Translations under genes and position numbers: made by a program
The notes under the pieces: model-generated
Database searches by the model: none
Told to the model about the DNA's origin: nothing
Seen by the model: only the letters and a program-made list of their open reading frames with translations
Origin: Deltaproteobacteria bacterium
GTDB lineage: Bacteria > Desulfobacterota > Binatia > Binatales > Binataceae
Length of the DNA stretch: 64,000 nt
Assembly (NCBI GenBank): GCA_027317185.1
Contig: DAHVFB010000003.1
Location: forward strand, 1-64,000
Reading direction: 5' to 3'
Shown here: positions 1-8,977 of the stretch, in pieces
How positions within the stretch are numbered: the first letter of the stretch is position 1
Layout of the letters: each line of letters begins with the position of its first letter

Positions 1-2
1 GC

Positions 3-557
3 ACCATCCCGCTGGTACTCGAATCGAAAGACTGGGTCCATGGCGTGATGATGGGTGCGACGATGGGATCAGAAACCACCGCCGCCGCCGCTGGCGCGGT
101 GGGCGTGCTGCGGCGCGATCCGATGGCGATGCTGCCGTTTTGCGGTTACAACATCGGCAATTATTTCGATCACTGGCTGAAGATGGGCCGCGCAATCAAA
201 CGTCCGCCGAAAATTTTTATGGTCAACTGGTTCCGCAAAGATGCCGAGGGCCGCTTCCTGTGGCCCGGCTATGGCGAGAACCTGCGCGTGCTTCGATGGA
301 TGATCGATCGAATAAATGGCCGCGCGCGCGGGGTCGATACTCCGGTCGGGATTGTGCCCGATTCCGCCGATCTGGATCTGGAACATCTGAATTTATCAAA
401 CGACGCGATTGCGCGGACGCTGAAGATCGAGCCTGGCGAATGGCGACGCGAAATCGACTCTGCGGACGAGTGTGTCGGGAAAATTGGCGCGACGCTGCCG
501 GCGGAGTTGGAGCATCGGCGCAAATCGATAGCCGCCGCGCTTAACCAGTGCAGCTAG
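3..557 (+). CDS. pckG: Phosphoenolpyruvate carboxykinase (GTP), C-terminal part; 5' end lies outside the window
   Basis: Frame is open from the window edge (TIPLVLESKDWVHGVMMGATMGSETTAAA...); contains MLPFCGYNIGNYFDHWL and FMVNWFRKDAEGRFLWPGYGENLRVLRWM, typical of GTP-PEPCK. Confidence 0.93.
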   Translation, partial: TIPLVLESKDWVHGVMMGATMGSETTAAAAGAVGVLRRDPMAMLPFCGYNIGNYFDHWLKMGRAIKRPPKIFMVNWFRKDAEGRFLWPGYGENLRVLRWMIDRINGRARGVDTPVGIVPDSADLDLEHLNLSNDAIARTLKIEPGEWRREIDSADECVGKIGATLPAELEHRRKSIAAALNQCS

Positions 558-581
558 GAAAACTCCATACCGGGCCCATCC

Positions 582-696
582 TGTCATGCTGAGCCCATTC
601 GCTCCGCTCAGGATAAACTCCGCATCCTTCGCCGAAGCCCTGAGCGCCTGGCGAAGGGGGAAAATTCCGGGATTCTTCGCTGCGCTCAAAATGACA
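582..696. repeat. REP/MITE-like intergenic palindromic element
   Basis: Imperfect terminal inverted repeats TGTCATgcTGAGC ... GCTCAaaATGACA, with internal CTCAGGAT / CTTCGC-type segments, in the gap after pckG. Confidence 0.55.
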
Positions 697-832
697 ACCG
701 GCTTGGCGCAGCAGTTCCTTGGGTCAGCTAACTAAACCAAATCGGCGAAACGAATATCCGCTGGTCTTTACGGATTGAATCCCGTCGTGTTCGATGGGTG
801 CATAGGCAGCCTGGCTGCATCGGAGGTGGTTG

Positions 833-1984
833 ATGGCCACGGTTAATCAGACCCGGCTTAAGGATCTTTTGCTCGAACTGGTTCAGATCGATTCGCTGTC
901 GCGCAAGGAGCGCAACGTCGCCATGCGTTTACAGCGCGAGATCGAAAGCGCCGGCGCCGTATGCCGTTACGATCGCGCGGGCGAAAAAGTTGGCGGCAAT
1001 ACCGGCAATCTTATAGGACGCATCGCCGCCACCGCGCCCGGAGTCGCCCCGCTCCTGCTCTGCGCGCATATGGATACCGTCGTTCCCGGCGAAGGCGTCA
1101 AGCCGATCGTCGAGGGCGATATCATCCGCACCGACGGCACCACGGTATTGGGCGGCGACGATAAATCAGGCTGCGCGGTGATCTGCGAGACGCTCCATCA
1201 ACTCAAGGCCCTGAACATCCCGCATGGACCGATCGACGTGGTGTTTACCATCTGCGAGGAGGTCGGTCTGCTCGGCGCGAAACATCTGGAAGTCGATCTG
1301 TTTGAAGCGCGTGAAGGACTGGTCTTCGATAGCGACGCGCCGGGATTGCTGTTCGTGCGCGCGCCCGGTGCGCAGTCGCTTTCGTTTACGGTGAAGGGCT
1401 ACGAGGCGCACGCCGGGATGGCGCCCGAGCGCGGCATTTCGGCGATCAAGATTGCCGCCGAAGCGGTCGCCGCGATGCGTCTGGGACGAGTCGACGACGA
1501 GACCACCGCGAATCTTGGAATTATTCAGGGCGGGCGCGCGGTCAATATCGTGCCGAACGAAGTGACTATTCGCGGGGAGGCCCGTTCGCGCGATTCCGGG
1601 AAGCTCACGGCGCAGGTCAATCACATGATCGAATGCTTCAAAAAGGCGGTCGCCAAAGCGTCAATTGCGGTTGACGGCAAGGCGATCATGGCCTCGTTCG
1701 ATTACTCAGCCGACGCCCAATACCAGGCGATGAACATTCCGGAGGACGCGCCGATCGTACGCAAGGTGGTGGAGGCCGCCAAACGCACCGGTCGCACCGT
1801 GTCCACCGCGGCTACCGGCGGCGGCTGCGATGCCAACATCTTCAATCAGCGCGGATTTACCGTCGCGAATCTCGGCACCGGCATGCGCGACATCCATACC
1901 GTGCGGGAATGGCTCGATATCAAGGATATGGTGGCCACCTCCGAAGTGACCGTCGAGCTGCTCAAACTGCACGCCGGGCAATAG
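833..1984 (+). CDS. M20 family metallopeptidase, tripeptidase T-like
   Basis: LLLCAHMDTVVPGEGVKP, GGDDKSGCAVICE, FTICEEVGLLGAKHL: M20 zinc-binding motifs. Confidence 0.85.
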   Translation: MATVNQTRLKDLLLELVQIDSLSRKERNVAMRLQREIESAGAVCRYDRAGEKVGGNTGNLIGRIAATAPGVAPLLLCAHMDTVVPGEGVKPIVEGDIIRTDGTTVLGGDDKSGCAVICETLHQLKALNIPHGPIDVVFTICEEVGLLGAKHLEVDLFEAREGLVFDSDAPGLLFVRAPGAQSLSFTVKGYEAHAGMAPERGISAIKIAAEAVAAMRLGRVDDETTANLGIIQGGRAVNIVPNEVTIRGEARSRDSGKLTAQVNHMIECFKKAVAKASIAVDGKAIMASFDYSADAQYQAMNIPEDAPIVRKVVEAAKRTGRTVSTAATGGGCDANIFNQRGFTVANLGTGMRDIHTVREWLDIKDMVATSEVTVELLKLHAGQ

Positions 1985-2171
1985 TCTCGATCAGCGTTTT
2001 TTTCAGCTTCTTCTGCTTGTGGAAAAGCTGTTGATTCCCTTGTCGCTCAAACTCCCGTTGCTTTAGCGCGTACCTGCCTTATAGTCTCGAAGACGCGCTT
2101 TATTCCCGCTCTTTGCCTTGTGGGTAAACGGGATCGTCAAGGGCTTCGCGATCGCTAAAGATTCCCCGCGA

Positions 2172-3086
2172 TCAAACAAAAGTGTTGATCAGGGTGCCGA
2201 TCCGCTCGATCCATAGCCGCACCGTATCGCCCGGCCGGATGAATTCATTGCGCGCCAGGCCAACCCCCGCCGGCGTTCCGGTTAGGATGATATCGCCGGG
2301 ATAGAGCGTCATCCGCGTCGATAAAAACTCGATCTGATCGGCGACCGTGAAAATCATCTTGCTGGTGTGCGAATCCTGTTTGATCACGTCGTTCACCCAC
2401 AGCCGGATTCCAAGCTGTTGAGGATCGGGAATCTCGCTGGCCGGTACAATCCAGGGACCGATCGGGCAGGCGGCGTCGAAGCATTTCTGACTGACCCAGT
2501 CGTAGCGAAACGGCGAGGTCGCCGCCATCTGCGGACGGGCGGTAAAATCGCGTGCCGATAAATCGTTTGCGATGGTATAACCGGCGACGTAGTCGAGCGC
2601 CCGGCTGCCCTCGACGTTCTTCGCTTTGCGGCCGATCACAACCGCCAGCTCGACCTCCCAATCCACCATTTTCGAATAGCCGGGAAGCTCGATCCGGGCC
2701 CCGCTCTCGACGATCGATCGCGCGGCCTTGATGAAATGCCAGGGCTTCAGTCCGCGGCTGCGTGGATCGGCTTCCAGCTCAAGATTCTGCACCCGCGCCA
2801 TTTCCTGCACGTGATCGACATAATTTGCGCCGGCGCAATAAATCGACGAGGGATACAATACCGGCGCCAGCAACTTGACAGACTTCAGCGGCTTTCCGGC
2901 GATGCGGGCGGTCGTTCGATTTTCGATCAGCGCATGGGCGCGATCCCAATCATCGAGCACGTCGGGCATCGTGCGATAAGGCGAACCTGCACCCAACTCA
3001 TCGAAGCCGAAAACCTGGCCGTCCGCCACCACCGCAGGACGCGGCCCCTGTTCCGATTCGTAAGTGACGAGTCTGTAATTTGGCAT
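2172..3086 (-). CDS. Fumarylacetoacetate hydrolase family protein
   Basis: MDWEVELAVVIGRKAKNV, GYTIANDLSARDFTAR, PGDIILTGTPAGVG motifs; start set at MPNYRLV, preceded by GGTCAGGAGC. Confidence 0.9.
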   Translation of the reverse strand: MPNYRLVTYESEQGPRPAVVADGQVFGFDELGAGSPYRTMPDVLDDWDRAHALIENRTTARIAGKPLKSVKLLAPVLYPSSIYCAGANYVDHVQEMARVQNLELEADPRSRGLKPWHFIKAARSIVESGARIELPGYSKMVDWEVELAVVIGRKAKNVEGSRALDYVAGYTIANDLSARDFTARPQMAATSPFRYDWVSQKCFDAACPIGPWIVPASEIPDPQQLGIRLWVNDVIKQDSHTSKMIFTVADQIEFLSTRMTLYPGDIILTGTPAGVGLARNEFIRPGDTVRLWIERIGTLINTFV

Positions 3087-3203
3087 GCTCCTGACCTCCC
3101 ACGGCACGATGACAATGACATTTCTCGCGGATAAACACCCGATCCGCGCCGGCCATCGTCCCCAGTGACCCGCCGGTCGAGCGGCATCGAACCGGGCTGG
3201 AAT

Positions 3204-3289
<86 letters not shown>

Positions 3290-3622
3290 ACTGGCGATCT
3301 CCACGGCAAATCCGTTCCGCGACCGCGAGCGAGTGTAACCAAATCTCCTCAGATTTGCGATTTTCGCGATGAATTCAGACGCGGTCAAAGCCGCTGGATG
3401 CGATAGGCGGATCGATCTGCGATGTGGCCTCGCGATGCAAACAGACCCCCTTGGCGGCAGGCTGCCCCCGCAGAAGAACCGTTAATGACCTGCCGTCATA
3501 TCGTCGCTAATTGGATTTTTCGCCGCATAATTTAACTGCAGCGATGCTAATCAGGAAGATTCACGCAAGAAAGTTCACGGTCACGATTTGACCTTGTCCG
3601 TACCGGACATTAAGGTGCGTGA

Positions 3623-3702
3623 AGCCCTGCCGCGCGGCCTACCCAGAGCGCATCGGGGAGGGGGAGTGCCCAAAGCTCCTGGTTTCCTCTCGCGGCAGGG
3701 CT
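3623..3702. ncRNA. Hairpin-forming repeat copy 1 (possible structured RNA or small mobile repeat)
   Basis: Perfect 12-bp inverted ends AGCCCTGCCGCG...CGCGGCAGGGCT enclosing CAGAGCGCATCGGGGAGGGGG; related copy about 230 bp downstream. Confidence 0.5.
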
Positions 3703-3930
3703 AGTCCAATACTTAATTCAAAATCTTTAATTTCAGTGACGTTAATTCCGAGAGTCTTTGTGATTTCCCTTTTGAAAAGAAAAGCCTCGCCTATCCATGT
3801 GGCTGAGCATTTCCTCGTCGTGTCGCCATCAAACTATATAAAAGCCGTTAGTGGCTAATTAAAAATGACTTTCCACCATTGGCAATCAGTTTTTAAGAAC
3901 AGAATGTGGCTTCTTCCCGGCTTCTAAGGC

Positions 3931-4006
3931 GCCCTGCCGGGCGGCTTGCACAGAGCGCATCGGGGAGGGGGATGCCCTCGCACTTGTGGATCCGACTCGG
4001 CAGGGC
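3931..4006. ncRNA. Hairpin-forming repeat copy 2 (possible structured RNA or small mobile repeat)
   Basis: GCCCTGCCG...CGGCAGGGC inverted ends enclosing CAGAGCGCATCGGGGAGGGGG; same architecture as copy 1. Confidence 0.5.
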
Positions 4007-4228
4007 CCGCCCAAGTCTCATATGTCCAATTATTTTTGCTGCAACCATCTATAAACGTCGATTGATAGGAGAGTGACGCAAGCAGCCTGCCAATCTGCTA
4101 CAACGATGCCCCGCTCCGGCAACTTGGCACGAAATCGATTCTTCGCCTCCGGTAAACTGCTTCCTTGATGATGCGCTGATGCAGGGATTGTAAATCTTAC
4201 TTCAGAACTTCAGATTTTTACGCTTCTT

Positions 4229-6601
4229 TCAAGCGACCGCGCGATGCCATTCAGGTGACTTTTCGAGCATCGCGAAAACCCTTCCGGGCGTGAGCGGGAA
4301 TTCGTTGATCGTGACCTCAAATGGCGCCAGCGCGTTCTCGACCGCCGCGACGATTGCCGCCGGCGCCGGAATCGTGCCGCCCTCCCCGGCTCCTTTGACG
4401 CCCAACGGATTGATTGGGGTGGGCGTATGCAGGTGTACGGTTTCGACCGCGGGCACCGCCGATGCGGTCGGCAGCGTGTAGTCGGCGAAATTCGCGGTGA
4501 GCGGCTGACCGGCGTCGTCATAGGCCATCAGCTCGAACAGTGCATTGCCGATTCCATGCGCCACCCCGCCTTGAATCTGCCCCTCGACGATCATCGGATT
4601 AATCACATTGCCGCAATCGTGAGCCACGATATAGCGCACGACGCGCACCGCCCCGGTGTAGATATCCACCTCGACCTCGGCCACATGCGCGCCATTGCAA
4701 AAGGTTGACGCACTGGGCACGAAATTAACGCTTGCCTCGAGGCCGGGGCTGATGCCGTGCGGCATCCATCCGCCCAACCGCCCGCCAGACAATGAGTTGG
4801 TGAACAACTCCTGCAGCGAAATACCCGCCTTCGGATCGCCCTTGAGATGAACCCGGCCGTTGGACAATTCGAGATCATCCTCGAGCGCCTCGAGCTCGTT
4901 CGCCGCGAGCTTAATCAGTTTGTTGCGAATCTCGATGGAGGCCATATGCACGGCCGATCCGGCATTGGCGCCCGACCGGCTCGAAATTGTCCCGACTCCC
5001 ATCGTGATCGCGCCGGTATCTCCGCAGGTAACCGAAACATCGTCGAGCTTCACGCCGAGCTGATCGGCGCAGACCTGGGCCAGAGTGGTCTGATGACCCT
5101 GGCCTTGTGGGCATGAGCCGGTATAGACCCGAATCTTGCCGCTTGGGAGCACGCGAACGATGGCCGACTCGAAGGGTCCGAGTCCGGTGCCTTCAACAAA
5201 ATTGGCGAGACCGATTCCGAGGTAACGCCCGTCCGCACGCGCGGCACGCTGGCGCTGCGCAAAGCCGGCATAGTCCGCCAGTTCGATCGCCTTGGCCTGG
5301 CATTGCGGATAATCGCCGCTGTCGTAAGTAAGCGTCTCGCCATGACGATAAGGAAGTCCCAGCGAATACGGCATCTGTTCCGGTTGAATGAAATTGCGGC
5401 GGCGCAGTTCGGCCGGATCGAGGCCCATCCCGGCGGCCGCTCGATCGAGCATCCGCTCCATCGCGAAAACGCCCTGTATCCGCCCGGCGCCGCGCACCAC
5501 GGTGTTGGGGACGGTGTTGGAAAAAGCCACCGTCACCTGCAGATTCAGATTCGGAATGATGTAGGGACCATGCATCGTGGCGGCGGCCGTATGCGGCGCG
5601 ATAATACCGATCGGCAGATATGCGCCGTTGTCGTGGACCATCGACCCGCGCACACCCAGAATCCTGCCGTTGGCGTCGAGCGCGATTTCCGTATCCCAGA
5701 ACTGGTCCCCCTCACGCGTGGTGGCCAGAAAGTGCTCGCGGCGATCTTCGATCCAGCGCACCGGCGCACCCAGCATCAAGGCCGCGATCGCGATCACGCC
5801 CTCTTCGGCATAAAACGGCGCCTTGGGTCCGAAACCGCCGCCGACGTCGGGGGCGACAACCCGAATCGTTTCGAGGCTGCGATCGAGCATCTGCGCCAGC
5901 ACGCGCTGATTGTTATGCGGCGCCTGACACGATGACCATACGGTGAGCAGGCCATCGACCGGATTCACCATCGCCGCCACCGCCCGCCCTTCCATCGAAC
6001 TGGCATTGCCGCGGTGGGTTCGCAGCGAAACGCTAAAGACGTGCGGCGCACTTCGGAAAGCGGCATCGGTGTCACCTTTAACCAGCGACAGGGTGCAGGC
6101 GATATTGGACGAGAGGGTTTGACGCACGCGCGGCGCATCGCTTTTCAGGCCGCTGCGCGCATCGCCAACCGGGACAGCTTCCTCGTATTCCACTTCGATC
6201 AGTTCGGCGGCGTCCTCGGCGATATAGCGGTTCTCGGCGATCACGACCGCGACTGCCTGGCCGACGTAGCAAACCTCGTCATGCGCCAGTAGTGATTGCG
6301 TTGCCTCCTGCTCCGACGGATAGGCGGTATTCACCACCCGCGGAATCACCGATCCCATCGGAATCGAAGTGCGGGCGCTCGGCGGAAGATCGTCGAAGAC
6401 GATCACCGCCCTGACCCCGGCAAGCGCTCGCGCGTGATGGGTATCGATCGAGCGAATAAAGGCATGCGCATAGGGGCTGCGCAGAAATGCGGCATGCAGT
6501 GTACCCGGCAGCCGCAGATCGCCGACGTAAGTCCCGCGGCCGGTCAGCAGCTTCAAATCTTCAGTCCGCTTTACCCGCGCGCCCAGTTCTTTCGCACCCA
6601 T
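4229..6601 (-). CDS. Xanthine dehydrogenase / aldehyde oxidase family molybdopterin-binding (CoxL-like) large subunit
   Basis: RTEDLKLLTGRGTYVGDL, PDVGGGFGPK, VVRGAGR, GQGHQTTLAQVCADQLG, GVKGAGEGGTIPAPAAIVAAVENAL. Confidence 0.92.
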   Translation of the reverse strand: MGAKELGARVKRTEDLKLLTGRGTYVGDLRLPGTLHAAFLRSPYAHAFIRSIDTHHARALAGVRAVIVFDDLPPSARTSIPMGSVIPRVVNTAYPSEQEATQSLLAHDEVCYVGQAVAVVIAENRYIAEDAAELIEVEYEEAVPVGDARSGLKSDAPRVRQTLSSNIACTLSLVKGDTDAAFRSAPHVFSVSLRTHRGNASSMEGRAVAAMVNPVDGLLTVWSSCQAPHNNQRVLAQMLDRSLETIRVVAPDVGGGFGPKAPFYAEEGVIAIAALMLGAPVRWIEDRREHFLATTREGDQFWDTEIALDANGRILGVRGSMVHDNGAYLPIGIIAPHTAAATMHGPYIIPNLNLQVTVAFSNTVPNTVVRGAGRIQGVFAMERMLDRAAAGMGLDPAELRRRNFIQPEQMPYSLGLPYRHGETLTYDSGDYPQCQAKAIELADYAGFAQRQRAARADGRYLGIGLANFVEGTGLGPFESAIVRVLPSGKIRVYTGSCPQGQGHQTTLAQVCADQLGVKLDDVSVTCGDTGAITMGVGTISSRSGANAGSAVHMASIEIRNKLIKLAANELEALEDDLELSNGRVHLKGDPKAGISLQELFTNSLSGGRLGGWMPHGISPGLEASVNFVPSASTFCNGAHVAEVEVDIYTGAVRVVRYIVAHDCGNVINPMIVEGQIQGGVAHGIGNALFELMAYDDAGQPLTANFADYTLPTASAVPAVETVHLHTPTPINPLGVKGAGEGGTIPAPAAIVAAVENALAPFEVTINEFPLTPGRVFAMLEKSPEWHRAVA

Positions 6602-6823
6602 AATCGATCCTCAATTGCGGCCATGAAACTGGAAACCGAAACATCGCCAGGGACCATATCAAGCATTCGCCAAAGGGTGAAAACGCCGATTTGTTCCGAT
6701 TAACAAAGTTTCCCCGGTTTGACGATTGTGCGGCAATTTGCGCGATCGCCGCCCAAGCCATTACAATTTGAGCTGGAAAAGATGAAGTACGGCGTCATCA
6801 TCACGAAAATGCAATTCCATCGT

Positions 6824-7489
6824 ATGAAGATCGCATCGTTTACGTTGACGGCAATAATTACCGCATTCGTGGGCGGATGCGCGGTGGCGCCCGCACCGTT
6901 GCCCGCGACACCCCACGTGGTCGCGACCCCGCAAAATGGGATGGTGAACGTAGCCGCGCAACCTTTGAAGCCGGTAGGCGATGTGCTGCCGGTGTACGTC
7001 TCGATCGCCAACGGCACCGAGATTCCGCGCATCGTCGCTCCCGACCAGGTGTTCGCGCTCAACGAAGGCGGTGAGCGCATCGCTCCAATACCGACGGGCG
7101 AAGCGGCGCGCCAGGCGGGCGGGGTCGGCGAGCTTAAGGCGGCGCTCGAAAGCGGCGCGATCAGCGGCGGGTTTGGGACCGGCATCGGCGCCGGACTTGG
7201 AGCGGCGGCCGGATCGGCTTTCGGCGCGGTCGGTTCCGGAGCGTTGCTGGGCGGCGCGATCGGGGGTGCGGAGGCGCTGTTCAGCGGCGTAAGCAGCGGC
7301 GTTAGATCGGCGCATCGGCAGGCGAATCAACAGATCGCCTCGGTGGCGCTCAAGCATGGCAAGGTCTATCGCGGTTTCACCCAAAGCGGTTATGTGTTTT
7401 TCCCCAAGGGTAATTACGCCAACCTTGAGTTCGTGCTGGTTAACCAGGAGACCGGCGACACGCAAGATATCAAGACGCCCTGGCGTTGA
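6824..7489 (+). CDS. Predicted lipoprotein with glycine-rich segment
   Basis: MKIASFTLTAIITAFVGGCAVAP signal peptide and lipobox; GGFGTGIGAGLGAAAGSAFGAVGSGALLGGAIGG segment. Confidence 0.65.
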   Translation: MKIASFTLTAIITAFVGGCAVAPAPLPATPHVVATPQNGMVNVAAQPLKPVGDVLPVYVSIANGTEIPRIVAPDQVFALNEGGERIAPIPTGEAARQAGGVGELKAALESGAISGGFGTGIGAGLGAAAGSAFGAVGSGALLGGAIGGAEALFSGVSSGVRSAHRQANQQIASVALKHGKVYRGFTQSGYVFFPKGNYANLEFVLVNQETGDTQDIKTPWR

Positions 7490-8565
7490 TCGTCCATGCG
7501 AGGTCCAGCGTGAAATTCGCTATCGCCGCGCCCTGCTACGTGGATTTCTACAAGGACGCGATCGAGCTTGAGCAGCTCGGGTTCGATGGCTTATGGCTGT
7601 TTGACTCGCCGGTGGTCTATTCCGATGTTTACGCAACGCTCGCACTGATCGCTACCAATACCAGCCGGCTGCGGATCGCTCCCGGCGTGGCGGTGGCGCG
7701 CAATCGGGTGGCGCCGGTGACCGCCCATTCGATCGCCACTATCAATCGGCTCGCACCGGGGCGGGTGGCATTGGGCTTCGCGACCGGCAATACCGCACGC
7801 CGTGCGATGGGCATGCCGCCGGTCTCGCTGCGCGAGTTCACTGCCGAGGCGATCACTATCCGCGCGCTGCTCGGCGGTGGGACTGCGCCGTATCGTGAGG
7901 GCGATCGCGAGACGCTGGTCAAGCTTGGCAGTCCCAGTCGCGGGTTCATCAGTCTCGAACCGCGGATTCCGCTGATTATGGCAGCGACGGCCCCCAAGGC
8001 GCTCAAGATCGCGGGCGAAGTCGGCGATGGCCTGATCACCTCGGGCTCCAATCCCGATCAGCTCAAATCGTGGATCGAGATCGCCAAAGCCGCGCGACCG
8101 TCGGAACGCGCGCGCGATCCGTTCGAAGTGGTCGCGATGGTCGGGGTCTATGTCACCGCACCTGGCGAGAGCGCCGATTCCGCCGGCCCGCGCGCGGCGC
8201 TGGGCCCGTGGATATTGGCGCATCTGGGTTTACGGCTCGACACCTTCAAGGGGCCGGCGGATAAAATGGACCCGGTGCTGGCTGACTTCGCGCGCGAAGT
8301 GGCGAGCCGGCCGCATCCGAAGCATCTGTGGATTTATGAGACTTATCAGACCGGGGTGCCCGAGGATCTGCGGCGATTCGTCACACCCGCGGCGATCCAT
8401 GCCACCTGCCTGTGCGGTCCACCGGATTTTATCGCCGATGGAATCGGAAAGGTCGTGGCCGCCGGCGCCGACGAGATAATTTTGCGTCCGCACGGCGACG
8501 GACGCATGCTGGTCAACTATCGCCGCTTCGCGGAAACCGTGATGCGTCCGCTGCGCGGTAGGTAG
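7486..8565 (+). CDS. LLM class (luciferase-like) flavin/F420-type oxidoreductase
   Basis: KFAIAAPCYVDFYKDAIELEQLGFDGLWLFDSP, RVALGFATGNTARRAMG, PLIMAATAPKALKIAGEVGDGLITSG; exact start uncertain. Confidence 0.85.
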   Translation: MIVHARSSVKFAIAAPCYVDFYKDAIELEQLGFDGLWLFDSPVVYSDVYATLALIATNTSRLRIAPGVAVARNRVAPVTAHSIATINRLAPGRVALGFATGNTARRAMGMPPVSLREFTAEAITIRALLGGGTAPYREGDRETLVKLGSPSRGFISLEPRIPLIMAATAPKALKIAGEVGDGLITSGSNPDQLKSWIEIAKAARPSERARDPFEVVAMVGVYVTAPGESADSAGPRAALGPWILAHLGLRLDTFKGPADKMDPVLADFAREVASRPHPKHLWIYETYQTGVPEDLRRFVTPAAIHATCLCGPPDFIADGIGKVVAAGADEIILRPHGDGRMLVNYRRFAETVMRPLRGR

Positions 8566-8696
8566 CGCCCTGAATTCCCGCCGCAAATCAGGACCACCAA
8601 GCTTCAGGCTGCTTGCAAAGATCAGGTAAGCGGCAGCACCGTCCATTTTAACCATGTTGCCGGCAGTCCGATGGGCGTATTTGTGGCATCAGCGCC

Positions 8697-8924
8697 CTAC
8701 TTCCGCTGCTTTGCGATCAATTCATCCAGCGCTTGATTGACGAAATATGCCTGCGCCGGATCCGACCGATCGAGCTGCTCCCGCGATCGCGCCACCCACT
8801 GCCCGATAGCGATCGTTGCGGCTTCTTCGACGCTCGGAACTCCGCACGCAGCAGCCAGCCGCCGCAGTTGTTCCGCGATTTCATCCGGCAATTCAATTTG
8901 AATCTTCATACTTTTGGTCTTCAT
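8697..8924 (-). CDS. Small ribbon-helix-helix-like protein
   Basis: MKIQIELPDEIAEQLRRLAAACGVPSVEEAATIAIGQWV resembles an RHH/CopG-type antitoxin N-terminus; no toxin-like ORF adjacent. Confidence 0.45.
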   Translation of the reverse strand: MKTKSMKIQIELPDEIAEQLRRLAAACGVPSVEEAATIAIGQWVARSREQLDRSDPAQAYFVNQALDELIAKQRK

Positions 8925-8977
8925 ATAGTGTTAGGCCGCGCGCGGCGTCAAAATGAGAGCGCCGGAATGGGAAAGCA

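Noticed and set aside
3619-3858. 79-aa ORF in the intergenic region
   Set aside because: It is simply the translation of hairpin repeat copy 1 plus AT-rich flank; no family resemblance, no coding signature
8697-8924. Toxin-antitoxin module
   Set aside because: Only an RHH-like protein is present; no adjacent toxin-like ORF, so a TA call is not supported
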